NCBI GenBank assembly: GCA_050486545.1
Contig: JBJHDM010000004.1
Span: 52,556 to 116,555 of the forward strand
Reading direction: 5' to 3'
Length of the DNA stretch: 64,000 nt
Source: DAOMNN01 sp050486545
GTDB taxonomy: Bacteria; Pseudomonadota; Gammaproteobacteria; Burkholderiales; Rhodocyclaceae
Each line of letters opens with the position of its first letter. Within the stretch, counting starts at the first letter, position 1. The notes under the pieces are model-generated. The model was not told the origin of the DNA. It ran no database searches and saw only the letters and a program-made list of their open reading frames with translations. The position numbers were made by a program, and so were the translations under genes. Shown here piece after piece: positions 1 through 7,294 of this stretch.

Positions 1-1781
1 TCGATCTCGAGGACCCCGACGAACTCTTCGTCGAGGATTGGCAGGCGCTCGCCGATTCGCCGCCGTACCGCCTGCTCGCGCGCCACCTCGTCGACGGCGT
101 GCCGGGCGACGAGGCCGCACCCGCATTGCGTCCGCTGATCGAGGAGGCGCGCCAGTACTTCGAGGCCCTGTCTGCCGACCACGAGTACGACGGCCTGTTC
201 GTGGCGCTTGACGGACGCTATCTCGAAACCCACTACGGCGGCGACCCGATCCGCAATCCCGAGAGCCTGCCCACCGGGCGCAATCTCTACGGCTTCGACC
301 CGTCCCGCCTGCCGACTGAGCAGGCCTGGCTCTCGGGGGGCGAGGCGCTCGTATCGCTGCTTGCGGCCCATCGCGCCGAGCATGGCGAGGATTTGCGCAA
401 GCTCGCGGTCTCGCTGTGGTCGGTCGAGGCGATGCGCCACCTCGGCGTGCTCGAAGCGCAGGTTTTCCACGCACTCGGCGTGCGCCCGGTGTGGGATCGC
501 TTCGGCCGCATCGGTGATGTCGAGCTCATCGACCGCGAGACCCTCGGGCGGCCGCGGGTGGACGTCGTCGTGTCGGCCACCGGGCTCTATCGCGACCATT
601 TTCCCAACGTGATGCACCTGATTGCCCGGGCGGTGGAAATGGTCGCCGACCAGGACGAGCCGGACAACGCGGTGCGCGCCAACACCCTAGCACTGGAGGC
701 CGATCTGCTCGCGCGCGGCTTCGATGCCGAGGAAGCCCGCGATCTCGCACTGACGCGCATCTTCTCGAACCAGAGCGGCACCTACGGCACCGGTCTGGAC
801 GATGCGGCGCTGGCCTCCGACAGCTGGGACGACGAGGGCAAGCTTGCCGAGCTGTACCTGCAGCGCATGCAGTACGCCTTTGGCCCCGACGAACGGCGCT
901 GGGGACGCAAGGCCGAGGGGATCAACCTTTACGCGGCCCAACTCGAAGGGGTGCAGGCGGCGGTGTTGGCGCGTTCGTCGAACCTGTACGGCATGCTCAC
1001 CACCGACGACCCCTTCCAGTATCTCGGCGGCATTGGCCTGGCGGTGCGGCATCTGAGCGGTCGCTCGCCGGGGTTGTACATCAGCAATCTTCGCGATGCC
1101 GACGACAGCAAGGTCGAATCGGCCGCGCGTTTCCTCGCTGCCGAACTGCGTACCCGCCAGTTCCATCCGCAGTGGGTGGCCACGATGCAACAGGAAGGCT
1201 ACGCCGGTACGCTCAACGTGGTCGGTGCAGTGAACAACTTCTGGGGCTGGACCGCGGTGGCGCCCGAGATCGTGCGTGATGACCAGTGGCAGAGCTTTTT
1301 CGACGTCTATGTCGAGGATTCGCTCGGCCTCGACGTGCGCGAGTGGTTCGAGGAATTCAATCCCACCGCGCTCGCGCAGATCGTCGAACGCATGCTCGAG
1401 GCGGCGCGCAAGGACTACTGGCAGACCGACGAGGGCACGCTGCGCACCTTGGCCGAGGTCTACATCGATGCGGTCGAGCGGCTCGACTACCTCTCTGCGA
1501 CTTCGAGCGTCGATCCCTATGTTCACGAGCTTGCCGCCGGTTTCGGCCTCCAGTTCAACGGGGCGCCCGGCCAGCCGGATGCGGAGGCGGCTGGTCAGCC
1601 GGCCGAGTTCGAACAGGTCGTGGGGCAGGAACTGCAGCCGGTGGCCGACAGTGCGGAGGTGCTGATGCGCTCGCTGTGGCTGGAAGGCCTGATGCTGCTT
1701 GCGATGCTCGGGGTGGCCGGGCATGGGGCGCGGCGGCAGGCGAGGGCGTCGGTGGCCCGATCTGCGAGCGCTCCGGCATGA
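1..1781 (+). CDS. CobN/HmuS-family chelatase-like protein, C-terminal part (5' truncated by window)
   Basis: The reading frame is open from the first bases of the window, so only the C-terminal ~590 residues are seen. The segment with SATGLYRDHFPNV, the run of aligned aromatic/acidic blocks and NVVGAVNNFWGWTAVAP are typical of the large CobN/BchH/ChlH chelatase subunit, which binds the tetrapyrrole. The last ~40 residues hold a hydrophobic stretch (LWLEGLMLLAMLGVAGHG) followed by basic residues, as in the membrane-anchored HmuS-type branch; soluble cobaltochelatase CobN lacks this. Its stop overlaps the start of the next gene (ATGA). Neighbours are a TonB-dependent receptor, an ExbB-like protein and DUF2149, the same set found with HmuS in haem/tetrapyrrole uptake operons. 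A role in metal removal from or insertion into an imported tetrapyrrole is inferred; genuine cobalt chelation for B12 synthesis remains possible. Confidence 0.85.
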   Translation, partial: DLEDPDELFVEDWQALADSPPYRLLARHLVDGVPGDEAAPALRPLIEEARQYFEALSADHEYDGLFVALDGRYLETHYGGDPIRNPESLPTGRNLYGFDPSRLPTEQAWLSGGEALVSLLAAHRAEHGEDLRKLAVSLWSVEAMRHLGVLEAQVFHALGVRPVWDRFGRIGDVELIDRETLGRPRVDVVVSATGLYRDHFPNVMHLIARAVEMVADQDEPDNAVRANTLALEADLLARGFDAEEARDLALTRIFSNQSGTYGTGLDDAALASDSWDDEGKLAELYLQRMQYAFGPDERRWGRKAEGINLYAAQLEGVQAAVLARSSNLYGMLTTDDPFQYLGGIGLAVRHLSGRSPGLYISNLRDADDSKVESAARFLAAELRTRQFHPQWVATMQQEGYAGTLNVVGAVNNFWGWTAVAPEIVRDDQWQSFFDVYVEDSLGLDVREWFEEFNPTALAQIVERMLEAARKDYWQTDEGTLRTLAEVYIDAVERLDYLSATSSVDPYVHELAAGFGLQFNGAPGQPDAEAAGQPAEFEQVVGQELQPVADSAEVLMRSLWLEGLMLLAMLGVAGHGARRQARASVARSASAPA

Positions 1782-3898
1782 TCGGGTGCTTCGCAGGCCG
1801 TGTGCGCCGGACGGCCTGGCTGTTGTCCAGCCTCGGGGGGTTCGTGCTGAGCGCCTCGGCCAATGAACCGGTGGTTGAACTTCCCACCGTCGAGGTCTCC
1901 GCACTTTTCGATGCCCTGGCCGAGCAAAGGCTGGCGGGGGGGCAGAAGGTGGTGATCGGTGCCGACGAAATCCGATCGTTGGGTGGTCTGTCGGTCGCCG
2001 AGGTCTTGCGCAAGCTCCCCGGACTGGATCGCAGCGGCAGCGGTGCGGCGGCTGCGGCGAGCGCCAATGCGCGCGGGATTGCACGCGACTCGGTGACGAT
2101 TCTGGTCAATGGCGAACGGCCGACCGCGAGCGGTCGCCACGCGCTGACCATGGTCGGGCGTCTGCCGGCGGAGGAACTGGAGCGGATCGAACTCGTCCGC
2201 GGCGCGTCCGCCGAGTTCGGTGCCGGCTCCGAGGTGGTCGTCAACCTGATCCTCAGGGCGCCGAAACGGGCGTGGTCGAGCACCGCACGCTGGGTGGTCG
2301 GGATGCGTGGCGACGAGCCGAACGTACAGTTTTCGGCTGGAGTGGGAGGGGGGCGCGAGGCATTCGCCTGGAGTCTGCCCGTGACCGCCAACCGGCACCG
2401 CATGCCGGTGTCCCGCAGCCGCGCATTCAGCGGCCCGGGCGGCGAGAGCACGGATCGGCTTGAGGGTGTCTATCGCGTCGACGAGGCCATGCTGACGCCA
2501 CGCCTGTCGTGGTCGGACGGCGGGCGCAAGCTCACGCTGTGGCCGAGTGTCTATCACAATACCTTGCAACGCGACCAGACCTTGAGCCTGCGCGATGCCG
2601 ACGGCAGTCCGGCGGGCGAGCGACGCGATCGCGAGCGGGGCGGCTACGATATCGCACGGCTGCGCATCGATGCCGAAACCCCGGTCGGCGATGACGGCAA
2701 GCTGACGCTGCGGCTCGCGGGAATGGATGGCCGTCGGGACAGTCACACGACGCGCAAGCTGCTGCCGTACTCGGGGCCGGCGAGCGAAGTCCTCGAGGCG
2801 CTGCGGCGCGATGAACGGGAGATCAACGGCAGTGCCCGCGTCGATCGCCCGATGGGGGATACCCATGTGCTGTCGTTCGGGCTCGAGGGCGGGCAACTCG
2901 ACCGGCGGGAACGACAGCGCTTCGACCTGGTGCGCATCCACCAGCGCCAGCGCGAGCGGCAGGGATCGGCGTGGGTGCAGGACGAATGGTTCGTGAGCGA
3001 TCGTCTGAGCCTGACCTACGGTGTACGGTCCGAGGGCATCGAACAGCGCACCGAAGCCGTCAAGCGGCGCGACCGGGTGCTCGATCCATCGCTTGCAATG
3101 CGCTGGGAGGCCGGTGAGCGCTGGGTGTTGCGTGCGTCGGTTGGCAGCGGGGTGCGCTTTCCCAAGCTCGATGAACTGACCGCGCTGGTGACGCGCAATG
3201 CCGACGGGATCCTGTCCCCGTTGCAGCCGGACGAGGCGGGCCGCCCCGGGCTCGCAGCCGAGCGCATTCGTCGGGCCGAACTGTCGGCCGAGCACTACTT
3301 CGCCGGTGAGCGGGGCGTGTTGGGTGCGACCGTATACGCCCGTCACACCCGCGATTTCATCGAGACCCGGGTACGCGACGAGGGCGGGCGCTGGGTGGCG
3401 CGGCCCGACAACGTCGGTTCGGCGCGTCACTGGGGCCTGGAGTTCGATGCACGGCTAGACACCGGGCTGCTCGGCGCCCGGGGCGAAGGCGGCCTGTTGC
3501 GGGCTTCGATCACGCTGCCGCGCAGCCGCGTCGAAGACCGGCTGCTCGACCAGCGGCGAATCGCCAACGAGACGCCGCGTCACCAGACGTCCTTGTCGTG
3601 GGAGGTCTCGCCGCCCGACGCCTCCGCCGGCTTCGGTGTGCAGATCCGGCACAACGGCGCCAGCCGCACCGACATGGGCGCATTGCAGCGCGCGCGCAAG
3701 GCCGCGCACACGCGGGTCGACGCCCATGTCACGCGGCGCCTGCACGGCGGGCTGAACCTGCGGCTGTCGGTGGAGAACCTGTTCGGCCAGGCGGAAAAGA
3801 TCGTTCGCGAGGCCCGCCACGGCGGCCAGCAGTGGCGCATCGCCAGCCGCGAAGGCGGCGAACGCATCGGGCTGCTGTCGCTCGACGGCAAATGGTGA
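1778..3898 (+). CDS. TonB-dependent outer-membrane receptor
   Basis: 706 residues. The start is the ATG overlapping the upstream stop; longer in-frame extensions would run through the chelatase gene. Residues 1-27 form a signal peptide (basic start, then LLSSLGGFVLSASA). ELPTVEVSA just after it is a plausible TonB box. The plug follows (IRSLGGLSVAEVLRKLPGLD, SVTILVNGERP, ERIELVRGASAEFGAGS), then a ~500-residue beta-barrel with a C-terminal aromatic residue (DGKW). The substrate cannot be read from sequence. Coupling to a CobN/HmuS-like protein and closeness to a cobalamin riboswitch suggest a corrinoid, haem or other tetrapyrrole. Its partner for energy could be the ExbB-like/DUF2149 pair downstream or the general TonB system at 16-18 kb. 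Confidence 0.88.
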   Translation: MIGCFAGRVRRTAWLLSSLGGFVLSASANEPVVELPTVEVSALFDALAEQRLAGGQKVVIGADEIRSLGGLSVAEVLRKLPGLDRSGSGAAAAASANARGIARDSVTILVNGERPTASGRHALTMVGRLPAEELERIELVRGASAEFGAGSEVVVNLILRAPKRAWSSTARWVVGMRGDEPNVQFSAGVGGGREAFAWSLPVTANRHRMPVSRSRAFSGPGGESTDRLEGVYRVDEAMLTPRLSWSDGGRKLTLWPSVYHNTLQRDQTLSLRDADGSPAGERRDRERGGYDIARLRIDAETPVGDDGKLTLRLAGMDGRRDSHTTRKLLPYSGPASEVLEALRRDEREINGSARVDRPMGDTHVLSFGLEGGQLDRRERQRFDLVRIHQRQRERQGSAWVQDEWFVSDRLSLTYGVRSEGIEQRTEAVKRRDRVLDPSLAMRWEAGERWVLRASVGSGVRFPKLDELTALVTRNADGILSPLQPDEAGRPGLAAERIRRAELSAEHYFAGERGVLGATVYARHTRDFIETRVRDEGGRWVARPDNVGSARHWGLEFDARLDTGLLGARGEGGLLRASITLPRSRVEDRLLDQRRIANETPRHQTSLSWEVSPPDASAGFGVQIRHNGASRTDMGALQRARKAAHTRVDAHVTRRLHGGLNLRLSVENLFGQAEKIVREARHGGQQWRIASREGGERIGLLSLDGKW

Positions 3899-3934
3899 GG
3901 CGACCTTCAAATTCATCCCCAGGAGTGTGGAAGC

Positions 3935-4474
3935 ATGTCATATCTGATCGAATCGACGATGTACGGGCTGAGTCAGCTCTTCATGGTGCCGGTGCTGTTG
4001 CTCGTTGCCGGCCTGTTCTTCTATGCCTTTCACGCCCTCGGGGCGTTCTGGTGGCAGGCTCGCCAGCGGCGGGCGAACGATCCGCGCGGTTTCGAACTCA
4101 TCGCCGCGCATCGCCAGAATCCCGCGTTGACGGTGACCGACCTCGAAGGCATCGCGGTGCGCCGCCTCGAGAATCTGCGTATCGCCACGCGCGTGGCGCC
4201 GATGCTCGGTCTGGTGGCGACGATGATCCCGATGGGGCCGGCGCTGATGGCGTTGGCTGATGGGCACTTGCAGGAGGTCAGCCGCAATCTCATGGTGGCG
4301 TTCTCGGCGGTCATCCTGGCATTGATCGCGGCCTCGATCACGTACTGGGTCGTGAGCGTGCGTCGGCGTTGGCTGGCGACCGACCTTGCCGACATCGAAA
4401 AGGGGCTGCCCGCGGCACGGGCCACCGTGCATGACGACCCGGTGGCGCCGCTCGCCACGGAGGGCGTGCAATGA
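3935..4474 (+). CDS. MotA/TolQ/ExbB-type proton channel family protein
   Basis: 179-residue inner-membrane protein with an N-terminal membrane segment (LFMVPVLLLVAGLFFYAF), a cytoplasmic loop and two more hydrophobic segments (APMLGLVATMIPMGPAL and VAFSAVILALIAASITYWVV). The APMLGLVATMIPMGPAL block corresponds to the conserved GLLGTV-type region of ExbB/TolQ/MotA. It is shorter than a canonical ExbB such as the one at 16.6-17.4 kb. A good ribosome site (CAGGAG) precedes the ATG. The last bases overlap the DUF2149 start (ATGA), so the two products are probably made in fixed ratio as a stator complex driven by the proton gradient. Role in powering the receptor upstream is inferred. Confidence 0.85.
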   Translation: MSYLIESTMYGLSQLFMVPVLLLVAGLFFYAFHALGAFWWQARQRRANDPRGFELIAAHRQNPALTVTDLEGIAVRRLENLRIATRVAPMLGLVATMIPMGPALMALADGHLQEVSRNLMVAFSAVILALIAASITYWVVSVRRRWLATDLADIEKGLPAARATVHDDPVAPLATEGVQ

Positions 4475-4791
4475 GTCTGCGCCTGATGGACGACCTCGAG
4501 GCGGACGATCCGATCCTGTCGGTGGTGAACCTCATCGACGTGTTCCTCGTCATCATCGCGGCACTGCTGCTCGCGGTCGCGAACAACCCGATGAACCCGT
4601 TCTCGGCGGAGAACGTCATGGTGATCAAGAACCCCGGTGAGCCGAACATGGAGATGATTATCAAGAACGGCGAGACCATCGAGCACTACCAGGCCAGCGG
4701 AGAGATCGGCAGCGGCGAAGGCATGCGCGCCGGGGTCGCCTACCGGATGCGCGACGGCACGTTCGTCTACGTGCCGGAAGGGGGGCAGTAG
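4471..4791 (+). CDS. DUF2149 protein, ExbD-like small membrane subunit
   Basis: 106 residues with one N-terminal membrane helix and a periplasmic tail. The helix begins DDPILSVVNLIDVFLVIIAA, which lines up with the ExbD signature of this same window (EINMVPLIDVMLVLLIVFM), including the Asp that carries protons in ExbD/TolR. DUF2149 genes are usually found next to MotA/TolQ/ExbB genes and CobN-like genes, as here. Overlap with the ExbB-like gene indicates translational coupling. It is the last gene of this plus-strand group; the next plus-strand gene has its own promoter and riboswitch. Function as a stator subunit is inferred from the shared motif, not demonstrated for this protein. Confidence 0.85.
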   Translation: MSLRLMDDLEADDPILSVVNLIDVFLVIIAALLLAVANNPMNPFSAENVMVIKNPGEPNMEMIIKNGETIEHYQASGEIGSGEGMRAGVAYRMRDGTFVYVPEGGQ

Positions 4792-4853
4792 CGAGGTTGG
4801 CGGAATCCGGGGGAGTCCGCTCCCCGGGACCGGGGCACGAGTCCGACCACGAT

Positions 4854-4882
4854 TGCCCGACGACCGGTTCCCGGCTTATAGT
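4854..4882 (+). promoter_or_regulatory. Sigma-70 type promoter for the cobalamin riboswitch/cobO transcript
   Basis: TTGCCC at 4854-4859 and TATAGT at 4877-4882 are separated by exactly 17 bases and lie just before the riboswitch aptamer. Transcription would start near 4889. Confidence 0.6.
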
Positions 4883-4894
4883 TCGTTCAGCATC

Positions 4895-5085
4895 GATCAG
4901 GTGCCCCGCCGCGCGTTCGCGCCCGGGGTGAAACGGGAAGTCCGGTGACGCGCGAGCCTATGCTCTCGCCATTCCGGCGCAGCCCCCGCTACTGTAGGCC
5001 TGACGGAGCCGTCACACACGCCACTGGGATTGTCCCGGGAAGGCGACGGCGACCGGAAGAAGGCGAGCCAGGAGACCGACCCGCT
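4895..5085 (+). ncRNA. Cobalamin riboswitch (AdoCbl aptamer)
   Basis: The region carries the conserved elements of the B12 aptamer in order: GGTGCC near the 5' end, a GAAACGGGAAG-like block, the core AGCCCCCGCTACTG at 4981-4994, a CACTGGG segment, and the B12 box GCCAGGAGACC at 5067-5077. About 160 bases of leader follow before cobO; this part can hold the expression platform, but no clear terminator with a U tract was seen, so control of translation start is the likelier mode. The gene after cobO is on the other strand, so the switch appears to govern cobO alone. Confidence 0.93.
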
Positions 5086-5244
5086 CGATTTCGTCAGCAC
5101 AGCTGCCCCGGGGTGTGGGCCGGTTGCCGATGGGTTCTGCGGGCTCGAAATCCCGCCGTGCTTCGAGTGCAGCACCTGCTCGGAGAAGCACGACCATCGT
5201 CTCCCTCTCCGTCCCGGCGCACGGAAACCCGTGGAGCCCGCAGG

Positions 5245-5856
5245 ATGGAAGAAGACCGCAAGCAAAACCACAACGAACGCATGCAGCGCAAGAAGGAGGT
5301 CGTCGACGCGGCCATCGACCGGGCGCAGGAAGAGCGCGGCATCGTCCTCCTGATCACCGGCAACGGCAAGGGCAAGACCACCTCCGCCTTCGGAACCCTG
5401 TACCGTGCTCTGGGCCACGGCCAGCGTGCCGGCGTGGTGCAGTTCATCAAGGGCACCCAGGCCACCGGCGAGGTGATTTTTCTGCAGCAACATCCGGCGA
5501 GCGCCGCGGTGCGCTACCACGCCATGGCCACCGGCTTCACCTGGAACACGCAGAACTGGGATGCCGACAAGCGCGCCGCGGACGAGGCCTGGGCGCAGGC
5601 AACCGATATGCTGGCCGATCCGGCGCTCAGCCTGGTGGTGCTCGACGAGCTCACCTACATGCTGAAGTACAACTACCTCGACACCGCCGCGGTGATCGAG
5701 GCGATTCGCGCCCGTCCGCCGATGCAGACGGTGATCGTCACCGGCCGTGCGGCAAAGCCGGAACTGGTTGAACTGGCCGATACGGTGAGCGAGCTCGCCG
5801 ACCGCAAGCACGCCTTCAAGGCAGGGGTGAAGGCCCAGGCGGGGATCGATTTCTGA
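5245..5856 (+). CDS. cobO: Corrinoid (cob(I)alamin) adenosyltransferase CobO/BtuR
   Basis: 203 residues, the normal size for CobO/CobA/BtuR. It transfers the adenosyl group of ATP to reduced corrinoids, a step in adenosylcobalamin synthesis and in salvage. The P-loop GNGKGKTT lies near residue 38, followed by a QFIKGTQATGE region, GFTWNTQNW and the Walker-B-like LVVLDELTYML, all typical of this family rather than the PduO type. The ATG at 5245 was chosen because the open frame upstream of it runs through the riboswitch; the ribosome site is weak (GCAGG), and an internal ATG at 5281 is a less likely alternative. Expression should fall when cobalamin is plentiful. Confidence 0.94.
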   Translation: MEEDRKQNHNERMQRKKEVVDAAIDRAQEERGIVLLITGNGKGKTTSAFGTLYRALGHGQRAGVVQFIKGTQATGEVIFLQQHPASAAVRYHAMATGFTWNTQNWDADKRAADEAWAQATDMLADPALSLVVLDELTYMLKYNYLDTAAVIEAIRARPPMQTVIVTGRAAKPELVELADTVSELADRKHAFKAGVKAQAGIDF

Positions 5857-5884
5857 TGTTTCACAGGGTCGGCGTATCCGCCTG

Positions 5885-7003
5885 TCAGGACTGGCAGATC
5901 GCTTGAAGCAGGACCGCAGCACAGACCCCGGCGCCCAGCGCCGGGATCGACCAGGTATGAAAGTCCCGCCAGAGTCCGGGCTGGCGGGCCAGGCGGAGCG
6001 CGATCAGATTGGCGAGTGAGCCGATCGCGAGACCAAAGCCCCCGACGCTCACACCCCAGGCCAGCGCACGCACGTCCTCGGTGAAACCGGCGAGGAAGAT
6101 CGTCGCCGGTACGTTGGAGATTACCTGCGACAGCAGCACGCCTGCCGTAAAGCTCGCGCCCGGTATCGCATCGATGCCGGTGGCGAGGGATTGCATGACC
6201 GGCAAGGTTGCGAGCAGCCCGAGATCGACGAACATCAGCACGAACACCGCAAGCAGCAGCCAGTCGACACCCCGCAGTACCCTTGGGCGCAGCAGCCCGA
6301 ACACGGCGAGGAGCGCCAGCGCGGTCGGTACCGCGTAGCCGAGATCCGTGAGCAGCAGAAAGACCGGGTAGAGGGCCAGCGACAGATGGAACAGGCCGCG
6401 ATTCGCCACGGGTGGCGCACTCCCAGGTCGCACGTCGATCCGCAGGGACGGGAAGGCGAGCGGGATGGCAGCGAGCACCAGTGCGGTGAGCGCGAGGCCG
6501 AGCGGCAGCATCATCGCGACGAAGTCCATGAAGCTCAGCGCCGTCGATTGCCAGAGGAACAGGTTCTGTGGATTGCCGACCGGACTCAGCGTCGAGCCGG
6601 CATTGACCGCGAGCGCCTCGAAGACCACCAACCGGCCGACCGGCAGATCGGCGACGGTGCGCAGGCTGACGGTGAGCGGTACGACGATGAACAAGGCCAC
6701 GTCGTTGGTGACGACCGCGGCCAGTGCGGCCGAGAAGAGTACGAGCGCAGCCGCCAGGGTGCGCTCGCCGTGCACCCGCGGCAGCAGTCTGCGCCCGGCG
6801 AGCGCGAGATACCCACTGTCCTCCAGTCCCCGGCTCAACACCAGCAGCCCGGCGAGCGCGCCGATGGTCTTCCAGTCGACCAGGCGGTGCACCGTTTGCA
6901 CCGCATCCGGCTGGACCAGCACGAGCGGAAGTGCGGCGATCAGCAGAACGACCAGCAACCGGTCTTCGGCGAAGCGCGACAGGAGGTGGCGCAACAGGCG
7001 CAT
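5885..7003 (-). CDS. SLC13/ArsB/NhaD-type anion or ion permease
   Basis: 372 residues, about ten hydrophobic segments. Two re-entrant style motifs mark the ion-transporter superfamily: VVTNDVALFIVVPL with NAGSTLSPVGNPQN in the first half, and SQVISNVPATIFLAGF in the second. This pairing is seen in ArsB, CitMHS and SLC13 permeases. The substrate cannot be assigned; there are no arsenic genes nearby. It is convergent with cobO (28 bases between stops) and stands alone on the minus strand, so no operon context helps. An ATG start at 7003 is preceded by little ribosome-site similarity. Confidence 0.8.
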   Translation of the reverse strand: MRLLRHLLSRFAEDRLLVVLLIAALPLVLVQPDAVQTVHRLVDWKTIGALAGLLVLSRGLEDSGYLALAGRRLLPRVHGERTLAAALVLFSAALAAVVTNDVALFIVVPLTVSLRTVADLPVGRLVVFEALAVNAGSTLSPVGNPQNLFLWQSTALSFMDFVAMMLPLGLALTALVLAAIPLAFPSLRIDVRPGSAPPVANRGLFHLSLALYPVFLLLTDLGYAVPTALALLAVFGLLRPRVLRGVDWLLLAVFVLMFVDLGLLATLPVMQSLATGIDAIPGASFTAGVLLSQVISNVPATIFLAGFTEDVRALAWGVSVGGFGLAIGSLANLIALRLARQPGLWRDFHTWSIPALGAGVCAAVLLQAICQS

Positions 7004-7201
7004 GGCCGGATCGGGAGCGGGTGTGGTGATCAGCCCGCGATTCTACGGCAACGCCGGGCGTTCGCGTCGCGGACCGTCTGTACCATGAGGTGCCGGGGGC
7101 ACGTGCCGCTATCGGTCGCTCAGCCATTGCGCCGGTGGTAAACAGCATCCCCGTTGCGATGACCAGGAAGGATATTGCGGACGCCGTTGGACATGCTGCA
7201 A

Positions 7202-7226
7202 CAAAAACCCCTCCGCATGGGAGGGG
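7202..7226 (-). terminator. Rho-independent terminator of the FecA-like receptor gene
   Basis: CCCCTCC (7208-7214) pairs with GGAGGGG (7220-7226) around a GCAT loop. On the minus strand the hairpin is followed by a run of five T (plus-strand AAAAA at 7203-7207). It lies ~70 bases beyond the stop of the receptor gene. Confidence 0.75.
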
Positions 7227-7294
7227 GCAGGCGAAAGGGTGACCCGGGTTTAGACTTTTGACCACGGTGCTGTGCCGGACCCTCTTGAGTACGA

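Noticed and set aside
1286..1777. N-terminal extension of the TonB receptor
   Set aside because: Runs inside the chelatase gene, and the signal peptide begins at 1778.
1..1781. Genuine aerobic cobaltochelatase CobN
   Set aside because: Not excluded, but the C-terminal anchor and receptor/ExbB/DUF2149 context fit the HmuS branch better.
687..2084. Long minus-strand frame across the chelatase and receptor genes
   Set aside because: Arg/Pro/His-rich product without family features; antisense of two well-supported genes, a usual effect of high GC.
4792..4830. Hairpin TCCGGGGGAG...CTCCCCGGGA as terminator of the DUF2149 operon
   Set aside because: Stem is plausible but there is no T tract; not listed as a terminator.
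4945..5244. N-terminal extension of CobO
   Set aside because: Passes through the riboswitch and has no homology to the family.
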